In this document: in pieces, positions 36,001-41,113 of the stretch
Layout of the letters: the number at the start of each line of letters is the position of its first letter
How positions within the stretch are numbered: position 1 is the first letter of the stretch
NCBI GenBank assembly: GCA_947058615.1
Contig: CAMSHF010000009.1
Location: 1-41,113, forward strand
Direction of reading: 5' to 3'
Length of the DNA: 41,113 bases
Source: an uncultured Rickettsiella sp.
Lineage (GTDB): Bacteria; Pseudomonadota; Gammaproteobacteria; Diplorickettsiales; Diplorickettsiaceae
Made by a program: the position numbers and the translations under genes
The notes under the pieces: generated by a model
What the model saw: only the letters and a program-made list of their open reading frames with translations
What the model was told of the DNA's origin: nothing
Databases searched by the model: none

Positions 36001-36769
36001 TGATATACTCAGGCAAAAAACGTTGAATTAATGTAATAATTTTTTCTTGAAATAATTGAGTTAGACCGTTTTCTTTATTTTTTTCAGCTTCTAATTCCGG
36101 AATAAAACGGATAAATTCATTGATTAATAAAGTCGGTAAATGAAAGGGGGTAAATTTTATTTCATGAAAAGAATGCTTTAAGAAATTTCTAATTGTAGTA
36201 TCGATTAAAGCCCCGGTATAACGATCTTCAGGAAAATTCGCTTTTATACCTAGGCCGTCACTGGCGGCAATGATGCTAACACGATTCCATGCATGAACTT
36301 CATCGGTGAGTGTATGGGCAACTTCTTCTACTCTTGATTTAATGACTGTATAAATTAATTCTTCTAAATTGCGTGGCGGATAAAATAGATCGACGATCAT
36401 ACTGACACGGTTATAAAGACCTTCAGTACAATAAATAATTTCTTCAGCTAATTTGGTAAGTAATCCTTGACGTTCATCTATAGAGAGTTTACCTAATACA
36501 GTGTCTAAATTTCCTAATAAACGATGGAGAATAAGTTGTAATTTTTTTATGAGTTGATTTTTTTCAGAGAAGATAGAAGTTTTTTCTAGGTGTCGAGAAA
36601 GAATATCTTTTGGTAGCTTGGGATCGGCTTCGCAAATAATCGTTTGCAAAACGACTTGCCAGTTTTCAGGTAAATTAGGTAACTTAGAAAGGTCAATTTC
36701 TGGAGAAGGTCGGTAAGCAAAAATAAGATCTTTATTAAAGGCCGGATTGATTGAATATTCAGTTAACAT
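33086..36769 (-). CDS. Giant protein with about twelve 45-residue ankyrin-like repeats
   Basis: A 1227-residue protein I cannot assign to a named family. The N-terminal 420 residues are helical and non-repetitive. Residues of about 428-955 form roughly twelve tandem units, each with a core like GxNxLMLAAxYQPxxxxxIL and then xFI, some polar residues, F, and LxxLFLEK. LML-type cores begin near residues 435, 480, 522, 567, 604, 649, 694, 738, 783, 828, 873 and 918, so the period is close to 45. The first half of each unit resembles an ankyrin repeat (normally 33 residues), with an extra helix appended. The C-terminal 230 residues end in an acidic stretch (EEFKAEEAEK) before a short tail. AGAGGGA six bases before the ATG supports the start. 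A host-interacting effector is plausible but unproven. Confidence 0.8.
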   Translation of the reverse strand: MLTEYSINPAFNKDLIFAYRPSPEIDLSKLPNLPENWQVVLQTIICEADPKLPKDILSRHLEKTSIFSEKNQLIKKLQLILHRLLGNLDTVLGKLSIDERQGLLTKLAEEIIYCTEGLYNRVSMIVDLFYPPRNLEELIYTVIKSRVEEVAHTLTDEVHAWNRVSIIAASDGLGIKANFPEDRYTGALIDTTIRNFLKHSFHEIKFTPFHLPTLLINEFIRFIPELEAEKNKENGLTQLFQEKIITLIQRFLPEYINTLDSHHRNYWLNYFEVFHDKKDYQKIKLVTLNWEKLYQSFFAALSQYHYFENPKKNTLIDCAYYNLFLTKKPNDSTSQLISFFFKEEKHSDLLEQLVDLKVRFPKYYQKISKINVFNKKGLVLINYLTRQLKIHQQHLPKIILGLHLCINLHLKNRSYLIDKIAKALLLKSQSGSNLLMFASQNNLELTKDILSFIKENKKFIDNELIKKFFLMKNKENLNALMLATMYYPELLTPMLKFIGENISLFGDNLQDIFLEKNHPNILMLAANKTEAVDAIMSFFNRYIYSLTKKIFFKLFTQKQTDSETTLSLTIRQNPTSLNNILVLIVNYLNTDGITLNENDAHTLLMIAAKSDTEATSSILQFISKNIRKFDPKVLKKIFLEKDQNGFTILMLAAQYQPCALKIILDFINSNHTLFHKKDLPDLFLEKNPENYNCLMLATASQPLSVPIILNFIYNQFNFFQDDLLEILFAKNKKGFNSLMLASHHIDTFILIINFINKLLENKRISITLEEIFLQKHTSGFTLLMYTTRDSPKSLNFLLKFIEEHSNQFSTQILYQLITEKNELEYNALMLAARNQPAALLTLLNFIQIESQHFSEQVIQDLFLHQTSEGMNILMIAVQYQPESVKLILNFIQKKSNFFTPTILNRMLIAHDQYGVNALMLAATYQTSVVELLLSFLTKNIQDISIDTLQELVFKNIHDKKAANAVFFGGGYNFRKTVLSETNQLEDRAAVNTLLKFIDRHIELLGINTFIKLITEQDQEKNYIFNPACAQYPDIMKNVLNFIATLPDYEALRPIQSLVTDFIFDQLVRWTVKKEDESLFYKIIFNCSSLLLNKFSPDYFDNYPTNLYTIARILLCSLSSELECKKIKIQNQYFFFRWISSIDQEIQVAEELEKIISKKASHKLIDLIELGSKHSKLLKSPSILSHLYNAFLTVEEFKAEEAEKIIFTDDAQNLIAINPIQISMMCQQ
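33905..35488 (-). repeat. Coding region of the 45-residue repeat array
   Basis: These positions correspond to residues 428-955 of the large orphan protein. The units are similar as protein (ALMLAA core, ILxFI helix, LxxLFLEK helix) but diverged as DNA, so the array is old and not a recent slippage product. Between the seventh and twelfth cores the spacing is a regular 45 residues; the fourth unit is the most degenerate. Confidence 0.75.
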
Positions 36770-37099
36770 ATAATATCCCTCTATATGAATAAATAATTAA
36801 TTATTTAACTAAATTTCATTAATTATTTCACGAGTTTTAGGAGTAATAAATAAGAATATCAGTTCAATTTTATATACTCAATAGGCATTGAGATATAAAT
36901 AAATATAAATTAAAATTTTTAAAATTATTTTTTACAGGTGTAGATAAGTCAACGTAAAATCTGCATTTATTTATTCTGGACTTGCACGTAAAAACGTTGC
37001 ATTTTTAGCTATTGCATGAATAATTTTTGCTCTGCTCATCTTGCGATAGCCATGTTACCGCTCAGTGCAAGTGCTTTAAAGTTTATTAAACATATGACT
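36770..37099. other. AT-rich gap with a possible gene remnant
   Basis: A 330-base gap that must hold the promoter of the repeat protein. On the minus strand, 37039-36971 is a 22-codon open frame (MSRAKIIHAIAKNATFLRAS, then PE and a stop) with coding-like composition but no ribosome site. The frame extends five codons upstream to a stop. It may be the scrap of a lost gene or chance; nothing else stands out. Confidence 0.35.
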
Positions 37100-37987
37100 T
37101 TATTTTTCTTTATCTTTTATTAAATTTAAGCGTGAAGAATCTAGAAAATAAAAGTGATCCACAGGTCCCTGGCCTTGGCCGAGTTTTAAATTTTTCGCGG
37201 CTAAAATGCATTGCGTTAAATAACGTTTAGCAAGCTCAATGGCATGAGCTAAACTTTCGCCTTGTGCTAAATAAGAGGCGATGGCCGCCGATAGCGTGCA
37301 ACCGGTACCGTGTGTATTTTGCGTATTGATTCGTAAGGTTTTTAAAACGGTGAATTTTTTTTGTGAAAGATCATAAAAAATATCAGACGCATGGATTGTA
37401 TTTAAATGACCGCCCTTAAGTAGAACTGAAACGTGATAACGTGTTGCGAGCTCGTAGGTGGCTTCGTGCATACTGGATTCATCCGTAATTTTACATTTTA
37501 AGATTGATTCCGCTTCAGGGATATTGGGTGTAATCAGTGTCGCTAAGGGAAATAATTCGTCGACTAAAGCGCGTATAGCTTGTGGTTTCAGTAGGGTATG
37601 GCCAGTTTGGGAAACCATGACCGGATCAAGCACAATAGTGCGGGGCGAGTATTTTTTTAGATTACGGCTGACGCAATGGATAATATCTTCATGATAAAGC
37701 ATACCGAGTTTAACAGCGTCTACGGATAAATCATTAAAAACCGCATCAATTTGTTGTTGTATAAAAGGGAGCGGAATTTCTTGTATCGCTGTAACTAACT
37801 GAGTATTTTGTGCGACTAAAACGGTGATAATGCTTGCTGCAAAACTACCTGTAGCAGAAATGGTTTTGATGTCCGCTTGAATACCGGCACCACCGGAGGG
37901 ATCCGTTCCGGCCATAGTGACAACCTGGGCTAACGAAGCATGCATCTTGGTCGAACGATTTCGTAAATAAGCATAATCTGTCATCAT
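37100..37987 (-). CDS. thiD: HMP/HMP-phosphate kinase
   Basis: Phosphorylates hydroxymethylpyrimidine and its monophosphate to the diphosphate used in thiamine synthesis. It is a ribokinase-fold enzyme of 295 residues. Visible motifs are the family start TMAGTDPSGGAGIQADIKT, VKLGMLYHEDII, VLDPVMVSQTGHTLL, LITPNIPEAE and the anion-hole/catalytic NTHGTGCTLSAAIASYLA. The ATG at 37987 overlaps the thiM stop (ATGA), giving tight coupling; the catalytic domain itself begins about 15 residues further in. No thiE lies next to it, so this locus covers only kinase (salvage) steps; the joining enzyme must be elsewhere or missing. Confidence 0.95.
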   Translation of the reverse strand: MMTDYAYLRNRSTKMHASLAQVVTMAGTDPSGGAGIQADIKTISATGSFAASIITVLVAQNTQLVTAIQEIPLPFIQQQIDAVFNDLSVDAVKLGMLYHEDIIHCVSRNLKKYSPRTIVLDPVMVSQTGHTLLKPQAIRALVDELFPLATLITPNIPEAESILKCKITDESSMHEATYELATRYHVSVLLKGGHLNTIHASDIFYDLSQKKFTVLKTLRINTQNTHGTGCTLSAAIASYLAQGESLAHAIELAKRYLTQCILAAKNLKLGQGQGPVDHFYFLDSSRLNLIKDKEK

Positions 37988-38844
37988 ACGGTAACACGAC
38001 GCTCTAATAAGTAACGTATCTCTTTTTTTTGCACGTTATAAAAGCTATCCAACAAATAGGAATAAAAACTTCCAGGACCATTGGATTTTTTTTCAGCGTA
38101 TTCGCTAACGAGACCCATCCAAGCCATCGCGTGAATCGCTGCCTGTGTAGGATTCGGATTGACGGCTAAAAAACAAGCCATCATAGCCGTTAACGAGCAT
38201 CCCATGCCGACAACTTTAGTGAGTAAATGTGTTCCATATGGGAGCGCGAAGGTATTTATCGGATTGATAATAAAATCCGTTGGACCGCTAACAGCGACCA
38301 CGCATTGATATCGCTGCGTTAATATTTTTGCGGAGGCCAGTGCATTTTCACTGCTTTGTAGGGAGTCGACGCCTTTGGTGGTGATGGATGTATCGAGTAA
38401 AGCCATGATCTCTGAAGCATTACCACGGATAAGATCGACACCTCGATGAATGATATTTAATGAGGAAGCAGTACGGTAGGTGCTGGCACCGGCACCGACG
38501 GGATCGAAGACAATAGGAATACGCCGTTTTAATGCGGCTTGTTGAGCCTGTTGGATCGCAGCCAGTTGAATTTCATCGAGTGTCCCAATATTAATGACTA
38601 AGGCGTGTGCAAGTTGAATGATTTCGTCCAATTCGGAAGGTGCGTGCGCCATAATAGGGGCCGCACCCAAGGCGAGTAAGAGATTGGCCGTTATTGGCAT
38701 CACAACTAAATTAGTAATATTGTGGATGAGTGGGTTAGTTTGACGGATTAAATTAACGTCGTGCCATAGCGACTCGAGTGTGAAGGGTTCGGTGATGTTG
38801 GTCAATGGATTTGTTAAGACATCTAAGCCATTTGTTATTTTCAT
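37984..38844 (-). CDS. thiM: Hydroxyethylthiazole kinase
   Basis: Phosphorylates the thiazole alcohol (THZ) for thiamine salvage. It has 286 residues, about 20 more at the N-terminus than E. coli ThiM. Family motifs are NPLIHNITNLVVMPITANLLLALGA (here given as NPLIHNITNLVVM plus ANLLLALGAAPIMA), VINIGTL, PIVFDPVGAGAST, IIRG-type RGNASEIMAL, and the catalytic GMGCSLTAMMACFLA; Cys in GCS is the usual active-site residue. The ATG at 38844 sits six bases after AGGAAG, which is at the 3' edge of a TPP riboswitch, so translation is expected to fall when TPP is plentiful. thiD follows with a 4-base overlap. Confidence 0.95.
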   Translation of the reverse strand: MKITNGLDVLTNPLTNITEPFTLESLWHDVNLIRQTNPLIHNITNLVVMPITANLLLALGAAPIMAHAPSELDEIIQLAHALVINIGTLDEIQLAAIQQAQQAALKRRIPIVFDPVGAGASTYRTASSLNIIHRGVDLIRGNASEIMALLDTSITTKGVDSLQSSENALASAKILTQRYQCVVAVSGPTDFIINPINTFALPYGTHLLTKVVGMGCSLTAMMACFLAVNPNPTQAAIHAMAWMGLVSEYAEKKSNGPGSFYSYLLDSFYNVQKKEIRYLLERRVTV

Positions 38845-38849
38845 GCACT

Positions 38850-38936
38850 TCTTCCTATGCAGGTTTTAACCTGATCAGGTTAAAGGGGTTAAGTGTATTC
38901 AACACGCTGTCAGGCTTTAAAGGCACCCCGGGTGAT
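38850..38936 (-). promoter_or_regulatory. TPP riboswitch (THI element) of thiM-thiD
   Basis: Read on the minus strand, the conserved parts come in order: CGGGGTGCC (from 38930), GCCTGACAG, a small P3 stem GTGT/ACAC, AACCCCTTTAACCTGATCAG, the compensated P5 stem CAGG/CCTG, and CATAGGAAG. The last element is also the thiM ribosome binding site (AGGAAG at 38856-38851), so control is probably translational; no terminator fits before the ATG. The normally invariant CTGAGA reads CTGACA here (changed base at 38909), and the usual GCG before the closing strand reads GCA. A perfect 20-base palindrome, TTTAACCTGATCAGGTTAAA, lies inside. Confidence 0.88.
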
Positions 38937-39015
38937 TTTTTTATTAAACATCACTTGAAACGCAGGATCAAGTGATGGCTAGGCAATAGCGAGGTTAAAC
39001 TGCTATAGTTTGCTT

Positions 39016-39609
39016 ATGGAAATGCAAATGCTTAAATCGATATGTGAAGCCGCTATTTTTGCGGCAGGTGAGCCGGTCAATGTCAAGCGCCTACAGGATT
39101 TGTTTGATGAAAAGGAGCGACCTAGCGCGTCCACGTTAAAAAAAATTCTAGCGGAATTGACGGAAGATTATAACGATCGTGGCATCCAACTAAAACAGTT
39201 GGCGAGTGGTTATAGCTTTCAAACAGCCAGTACAGTTACTATTTGGATGAAACAGCTCTGGCCAGAAAAGCCACCTCGTTATTCGCGCGCTTTCTTAGAA
39301 ACTTTAAGTATCATTGCTTACAAACAACCGGTAACACGCGGCGACATTGAAGCGATACGGGGTGTGGCCGTAAATCCAAATATTATTAAGGCCTTATTGG
39401 AGCAAGAATGGATACAGGTGGTTGGTCAGCGCGAAGTGCCTGGACGGCCGAATCTCTATGCCACATCGACCTTATTTCTCGACCATTTTGGTTTAAAGGA
39501 ACTCACCGATTTACCTCCTTTTCCAGAACCGAGCAGGATGGAGTCCACAGAATCAGCATTTTCTATGGATCAGGTTTCAAATAGCCCTGTAGATAGCCTA
39601 GAAAGCTAA
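39016..39609 (+). CDS. scpB: Segregation and condensation protein B
   Basis: A kleisin-binding winged-helix subunit of the SMC-ScpAB condensin that compacts and segregates the chromosome. It has 197 residues. Landmarks are the start LKSICEAAIFAAGEPVNVKRL, the first winged helix with GIQLKQLASGYSFQT, and the second with RAFLETLSIIAYKQPVTRGDIEAIRGV (here RAFLETLSIIAYKQPVTR plus GDIEAIRGV) and GRPNLYATSTLFLDHFGL. The tail is Ser/Glu/Pro-rich. I chose the ATG at 39016 over an upstream TTG; ATGs at 39022 and 39028 are also possible, and none has a strong ribosome site. scpA, usually just upstream, is not here; instead the thiamine operon lies divergently upstream. Confidence 0.94.
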   Translation: MEMQMLKSICEAAIFAAGEPVNVKRLQDLFDEKERPSASTLKKILAELTEDYNDRGIQLKQLASGYSFQTASTVTIWMKQLWPEKPPRYSRAFLETLSIIAYKQPVTRGDIEAIRGVAVNPNIIKALLEQEWIQVVGQREVPGRPNLYATSTLFLDHFGLKELTDLPPFPEPSRMESTESAFSMDQVSNSPVDSLES

Positions 39610-39623
39610 AAAAAATTTTCCCT

Positions 39624-40154
39624 ATGCTTTATTCTTTTGAAGACAGAATCCCTCGGCTATTAGGCGAAGACATCTTTATTGCCGAAAGTGCCGATGTGAT
39701 TGGTTCGGTGATTATCCATAATCATGTGATTATCTTACCGCAAGCCGTAATTCGTGCGGATAATACGACGATCGAGATTGATGAGAATACGAATATTCAA
39801 GATGGTGCTGTACTGCATACGGATCCGGATAAGCCAATGCACATCGGTCGCCATGTGACGATAGCCCATCATGCCATGGTGCACGCTTGTCACGTGGGGG
39901 ATTACTCGGTAGTGGCTATCGGTGCCAAGCTATTGAATAACGCGGTGATTGGCAAACATTGTTTGATTGCGGCGAATGCGATGGTGTTAGAAAATCAACA
40001 GATACCCGATGGTTCTTTAGTCATCGGTTCTCCTGGTAAAATAAAACCCTTATCTGAGCGGCAAATAATGGACATGCAGTGGTATGCACAACATTATCTA
40101 GAAAAGATCCGTCGTTATCAAAAAGGACTTAAGGGAATAAAAAACCCACAGTAG
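39624..40154 (+). CDS. Gamma-carbonic anhydrase-like hexapeptide protein
   Basis: A 176-residue left-handed beta-helix protein of the gamma-carbonic anhydrase / YrdA-CaiE family. Hexapeptide-like turns are seen through most of the chain (ESADVIGSVIIHNHVIILPQ; IEIDENTNIQDGAVLH; IGKHCLIAANAMVLENQQIP). The three metal-binding histidines fit H65 (VLHTD), H82 and H87 (AHHAMVHAC), with the correct five-residue spacing for the last two. Whether it hydrates CO2 is unclear, since many relatives test inactive. It lies between scpB (14 bases) and rluB (13 bases), so it probably belongs to the same transcript. Confidence 0.87.
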   Translation: MLYSFEDRIPRLLGEDIFIAESADVIGSVIIHNHVIILPQAVIRADNTTIEIDENTNIQDGAVLHTDPDKPMHIGRHVTIAHHAMVHACHVGDYSVVAIGAKLLNNAVIGKHCLIAANAMVLENQQIPDGSLVIGSPGKIKPLSERQIMDMQWYAQHYLEKIRRYQKGLKGIKNPQ

Positions 40155-40167
40155 ACTTAAGACTTAT

Positions 40168-40905
40168 ATGAATGAAAAAATCCAAAAAGTATTAGCCCAT
40201 TTAGGGATCGGATCGCGTCGTGAAATAGAACGTTGGATCCACGAAGGTCGAGTTCGCATTAATCAACAATTAGCTAAGCGGGGTGATCGAATTGATCGAA
40301 CCGCAAAAATCTGGATTGATGATAAACCCTTGGCTTTAAAGCCAACTACCGATTTTAAGCGTCGCGTATTAATCTATCATAAGCCGGAGGGTGAGATCTG
40401 TGCGCGTTCAGACCCTGAAAATCGGCCTACGGTATTTGAACATTTACCTTCATTATACGCACAACGTTGGATCCTGATCGGTCGTTTAGATATTAATACC
40501 TTAGGCCTATTAATTTTTACTAATGATGGTGAACTTGCGCACCGTTTATCGCATCCTTCTTATGAAATTGAAAGAGAATATGCCGTACGCCTATTAGGAA
40601 AAGTGGATGATACGACCCTACAAAGGTTAAAGCAAGGGGTGAAATTAGAAGATGGCAGAGCAGCTTTTACACAGATTGAAGAACGGGGTGGAACCGGTGC
40701 GAATAATTGGTATCATGTGGTGTTAAAAGAAGGTCGCCATCGTGAAGTTAGGCGCTTATGGGAATCACAAGGGGTCAAAGTAAGTCGTTTAATACGTGTG
40801 CGTTTTGGTAGTGTCACTTTGCCGGATGATCTTAGGCGAGGGCAATACCGTGAATTAAAAGCAGAGGCTATACAAAAATTAGCGCATTTAGTCGATTTAA
40901 AGTAA
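40168..40905 (+). CDS. rluB: 23S rRNA pseudouridine(2605) synthase
   Basis: Isomerises U2605 of 23S rRNA. It has 245 residues. An N-terminal S4 RNA-binding domain (EKIQKVLAHLGIGSRREIERWI; VRINQQLAKRGDRI) is followed by the RsuA/RluB/E/F catalytic domain, with the nucleophilic Asp in GRLDINTLGLLIFTNDG and the downstream EGRHREVRRLWESQG and RVRFGSVTLP. The motif spacing and the S4 domain favour RluB over RluE, which lacks S4, and the scpB neighbourhood is the usual RluB context; RluF is less likely. E. coli RluB is longer at the C-terminus by a disordered tail that is absent here. Confidence 0.92.
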   Translation: MNEKIQKVLAHLGIGSRREIERWIHEGRVRINQQLAKRGDRIDRTAKIWIDDKPLALKPTTDFKRRVLIYHKPEGEICARSDPENRPTVFEHLPSLYAQRWILIGRLDINTLGLLIFTNDGELAHRLSHPSYEIEREYAVRLLGKVDDTTLQRLKQGVKLEDGRAAFTQIEERGGTGANNWYHVVLKEGRHREVRRLWESQGVKVSRLIRVRFGSVTLPDDLRRGQYRELKAEAIQKLAHLVDLK

Positions 40906-40952
40906 AAAAAGTTTATTAACTCATTATAAGCTAAGATGGAGATGAAAAAGGA

Positions 40953-41113
40953 GTGCTACAGCTTAGGCATCTCGTTTTATTAATACTGTTAATTCGTCTA
41001 CCAATTGCGTTAGCCGGTCATCTTCCTGCCCGTTTTTCAGCGGATGCATTTACGGGTGTGTATACGGTCGGACAAGCCGATTTAATGGTTTCCTTAGATG
41101 GCGATCAACAACA
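40953..41113 (+). CDS. Start of an exported protein, cut by the window edge
   Basis: An open frame running off the end of the window, beginning at a possible GTG at 40953. The first residues, MLQLRHLVLLILLIRLPIAL, followed by AGHLPARFSADAFTGVYTVG, form a signal peptide with a likely cleavage after ALA-G and a mature start rich in beta character (FTGVYTVGQADLMVSLDGD). That pattern is reminiscent of DUF3108 periplasmic proteins, but only about 30 mature residues are visible. The start codon is uncertain: AAAAAGGAG runs directly into the GTG with no spacing, and a stop lies seven codons upstream in this frame. Confidence 0.55.
   Translation, partial: MLQLRHLVLLILLIRLPIALAGHLPARFSADAFTGVYTVGQADLMVSLDGDQQ

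Noticed and set aside
36770-36850. A PmrA-type operator upstream of the repeat protein
   Set aside because: TTAA-containing half sites are present in this AT-rich stretch, but the spacing does not fit the PmrA consensus known from Legionella and Coxiella.

Overview
The window reads as chromosome from a low-GC, probably host-associated gammaproteobacterium. The gene set points to the Legionellales, in the Coxiella/Rickettsiella/Legionella neighbourhood: RNase E with E. coli-like catalytic numbering, BolA/YciB/YciO, two glutamyl-tRNA synthetases, a Legionella-type class D beta-lactamase relic, L,D-transpeptidase, an AddAB-like nuclease pair, and several large orphan proteins of the kind that are secretion effectors in these bacteria. 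That placement is inference from gene content; no rRNA or marker alignment was possible.

Layout. 1-3.3 kb: bolA and yciB (minus strand), then yciO and gltX (plus). 3.4-5.9 kb: one large unrecognised gene broken by an 8-bp tandem repeat frameshift and a stop codon. 5.9-7.0 kb: tRNA-Ala(GGC) with a strong promoter, then a class D beta-lactamase pseudogene frameshifted just after its active-site lysine. 7.2-10.3 kb: a periplasmic HAD acid phosphatase whose stop codon overlaps that of the convergent RNase E gene. 10.3-11.7 kb: a long regulatory gap with a small lipoprotein gene. 11.7-15.5 kb: gyrA, pyrE and cvpA. 15.6-17.3 kb: an orphan protein with an internal domain duplication. 17.4-21.1 kb: lpxH, then the second gltX overlapping cysS. 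21.2-22.9 kb: another orphan. 23.0-26.2 kb: a DHA2-type MFS transporter, an L,D-transpeptidase with a ten-aspartate tract, and a DedA protein. 26.2-32.2 kb: a translationally coupled helicase-nuclease pair resembling AddB-AddA. 32.2-32.6 kb: an intergenic region with a cluster of DnaA-box-like sites, then a small DUF4383-like membrane protein. 33.1-36.8 kb: a 1227-residue protein carrying about twelve ankyrin-like repeats with an unusual 45-residue period. 37.1-39 kb: thiM-thiD behind a TPP riboswitch that departs from the consensus core. 39-41 kb: scpB, a gamma-carbonic-anhydrase-like protein, rluB, and the start of an exported protein cut by the window edge.

How it fits together. Most genes are housekeeping (translation, DNA topology and repair, envelope lipid and peptidoglycan, thiamine salvage). 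Four orphan loci (3.45-5.87, 15.6-17.3, 21.2-22.9 and 33.1-36.8 kb) sit singly between conserved genes; three are on the minus strand. Two of the four have glutamate-rich C-termini of the kind found in Dot/Icm substrates, so I regard them as effector candidates, without proof. The two pseudogenes lie next to each other around the tRNA, which suggests ongoing genome reduction. The most novel-looking items are the 45-residue repeat protein, the DnaA-box cluster away from dnaA, and the TPP riboswitch with a changed core base.
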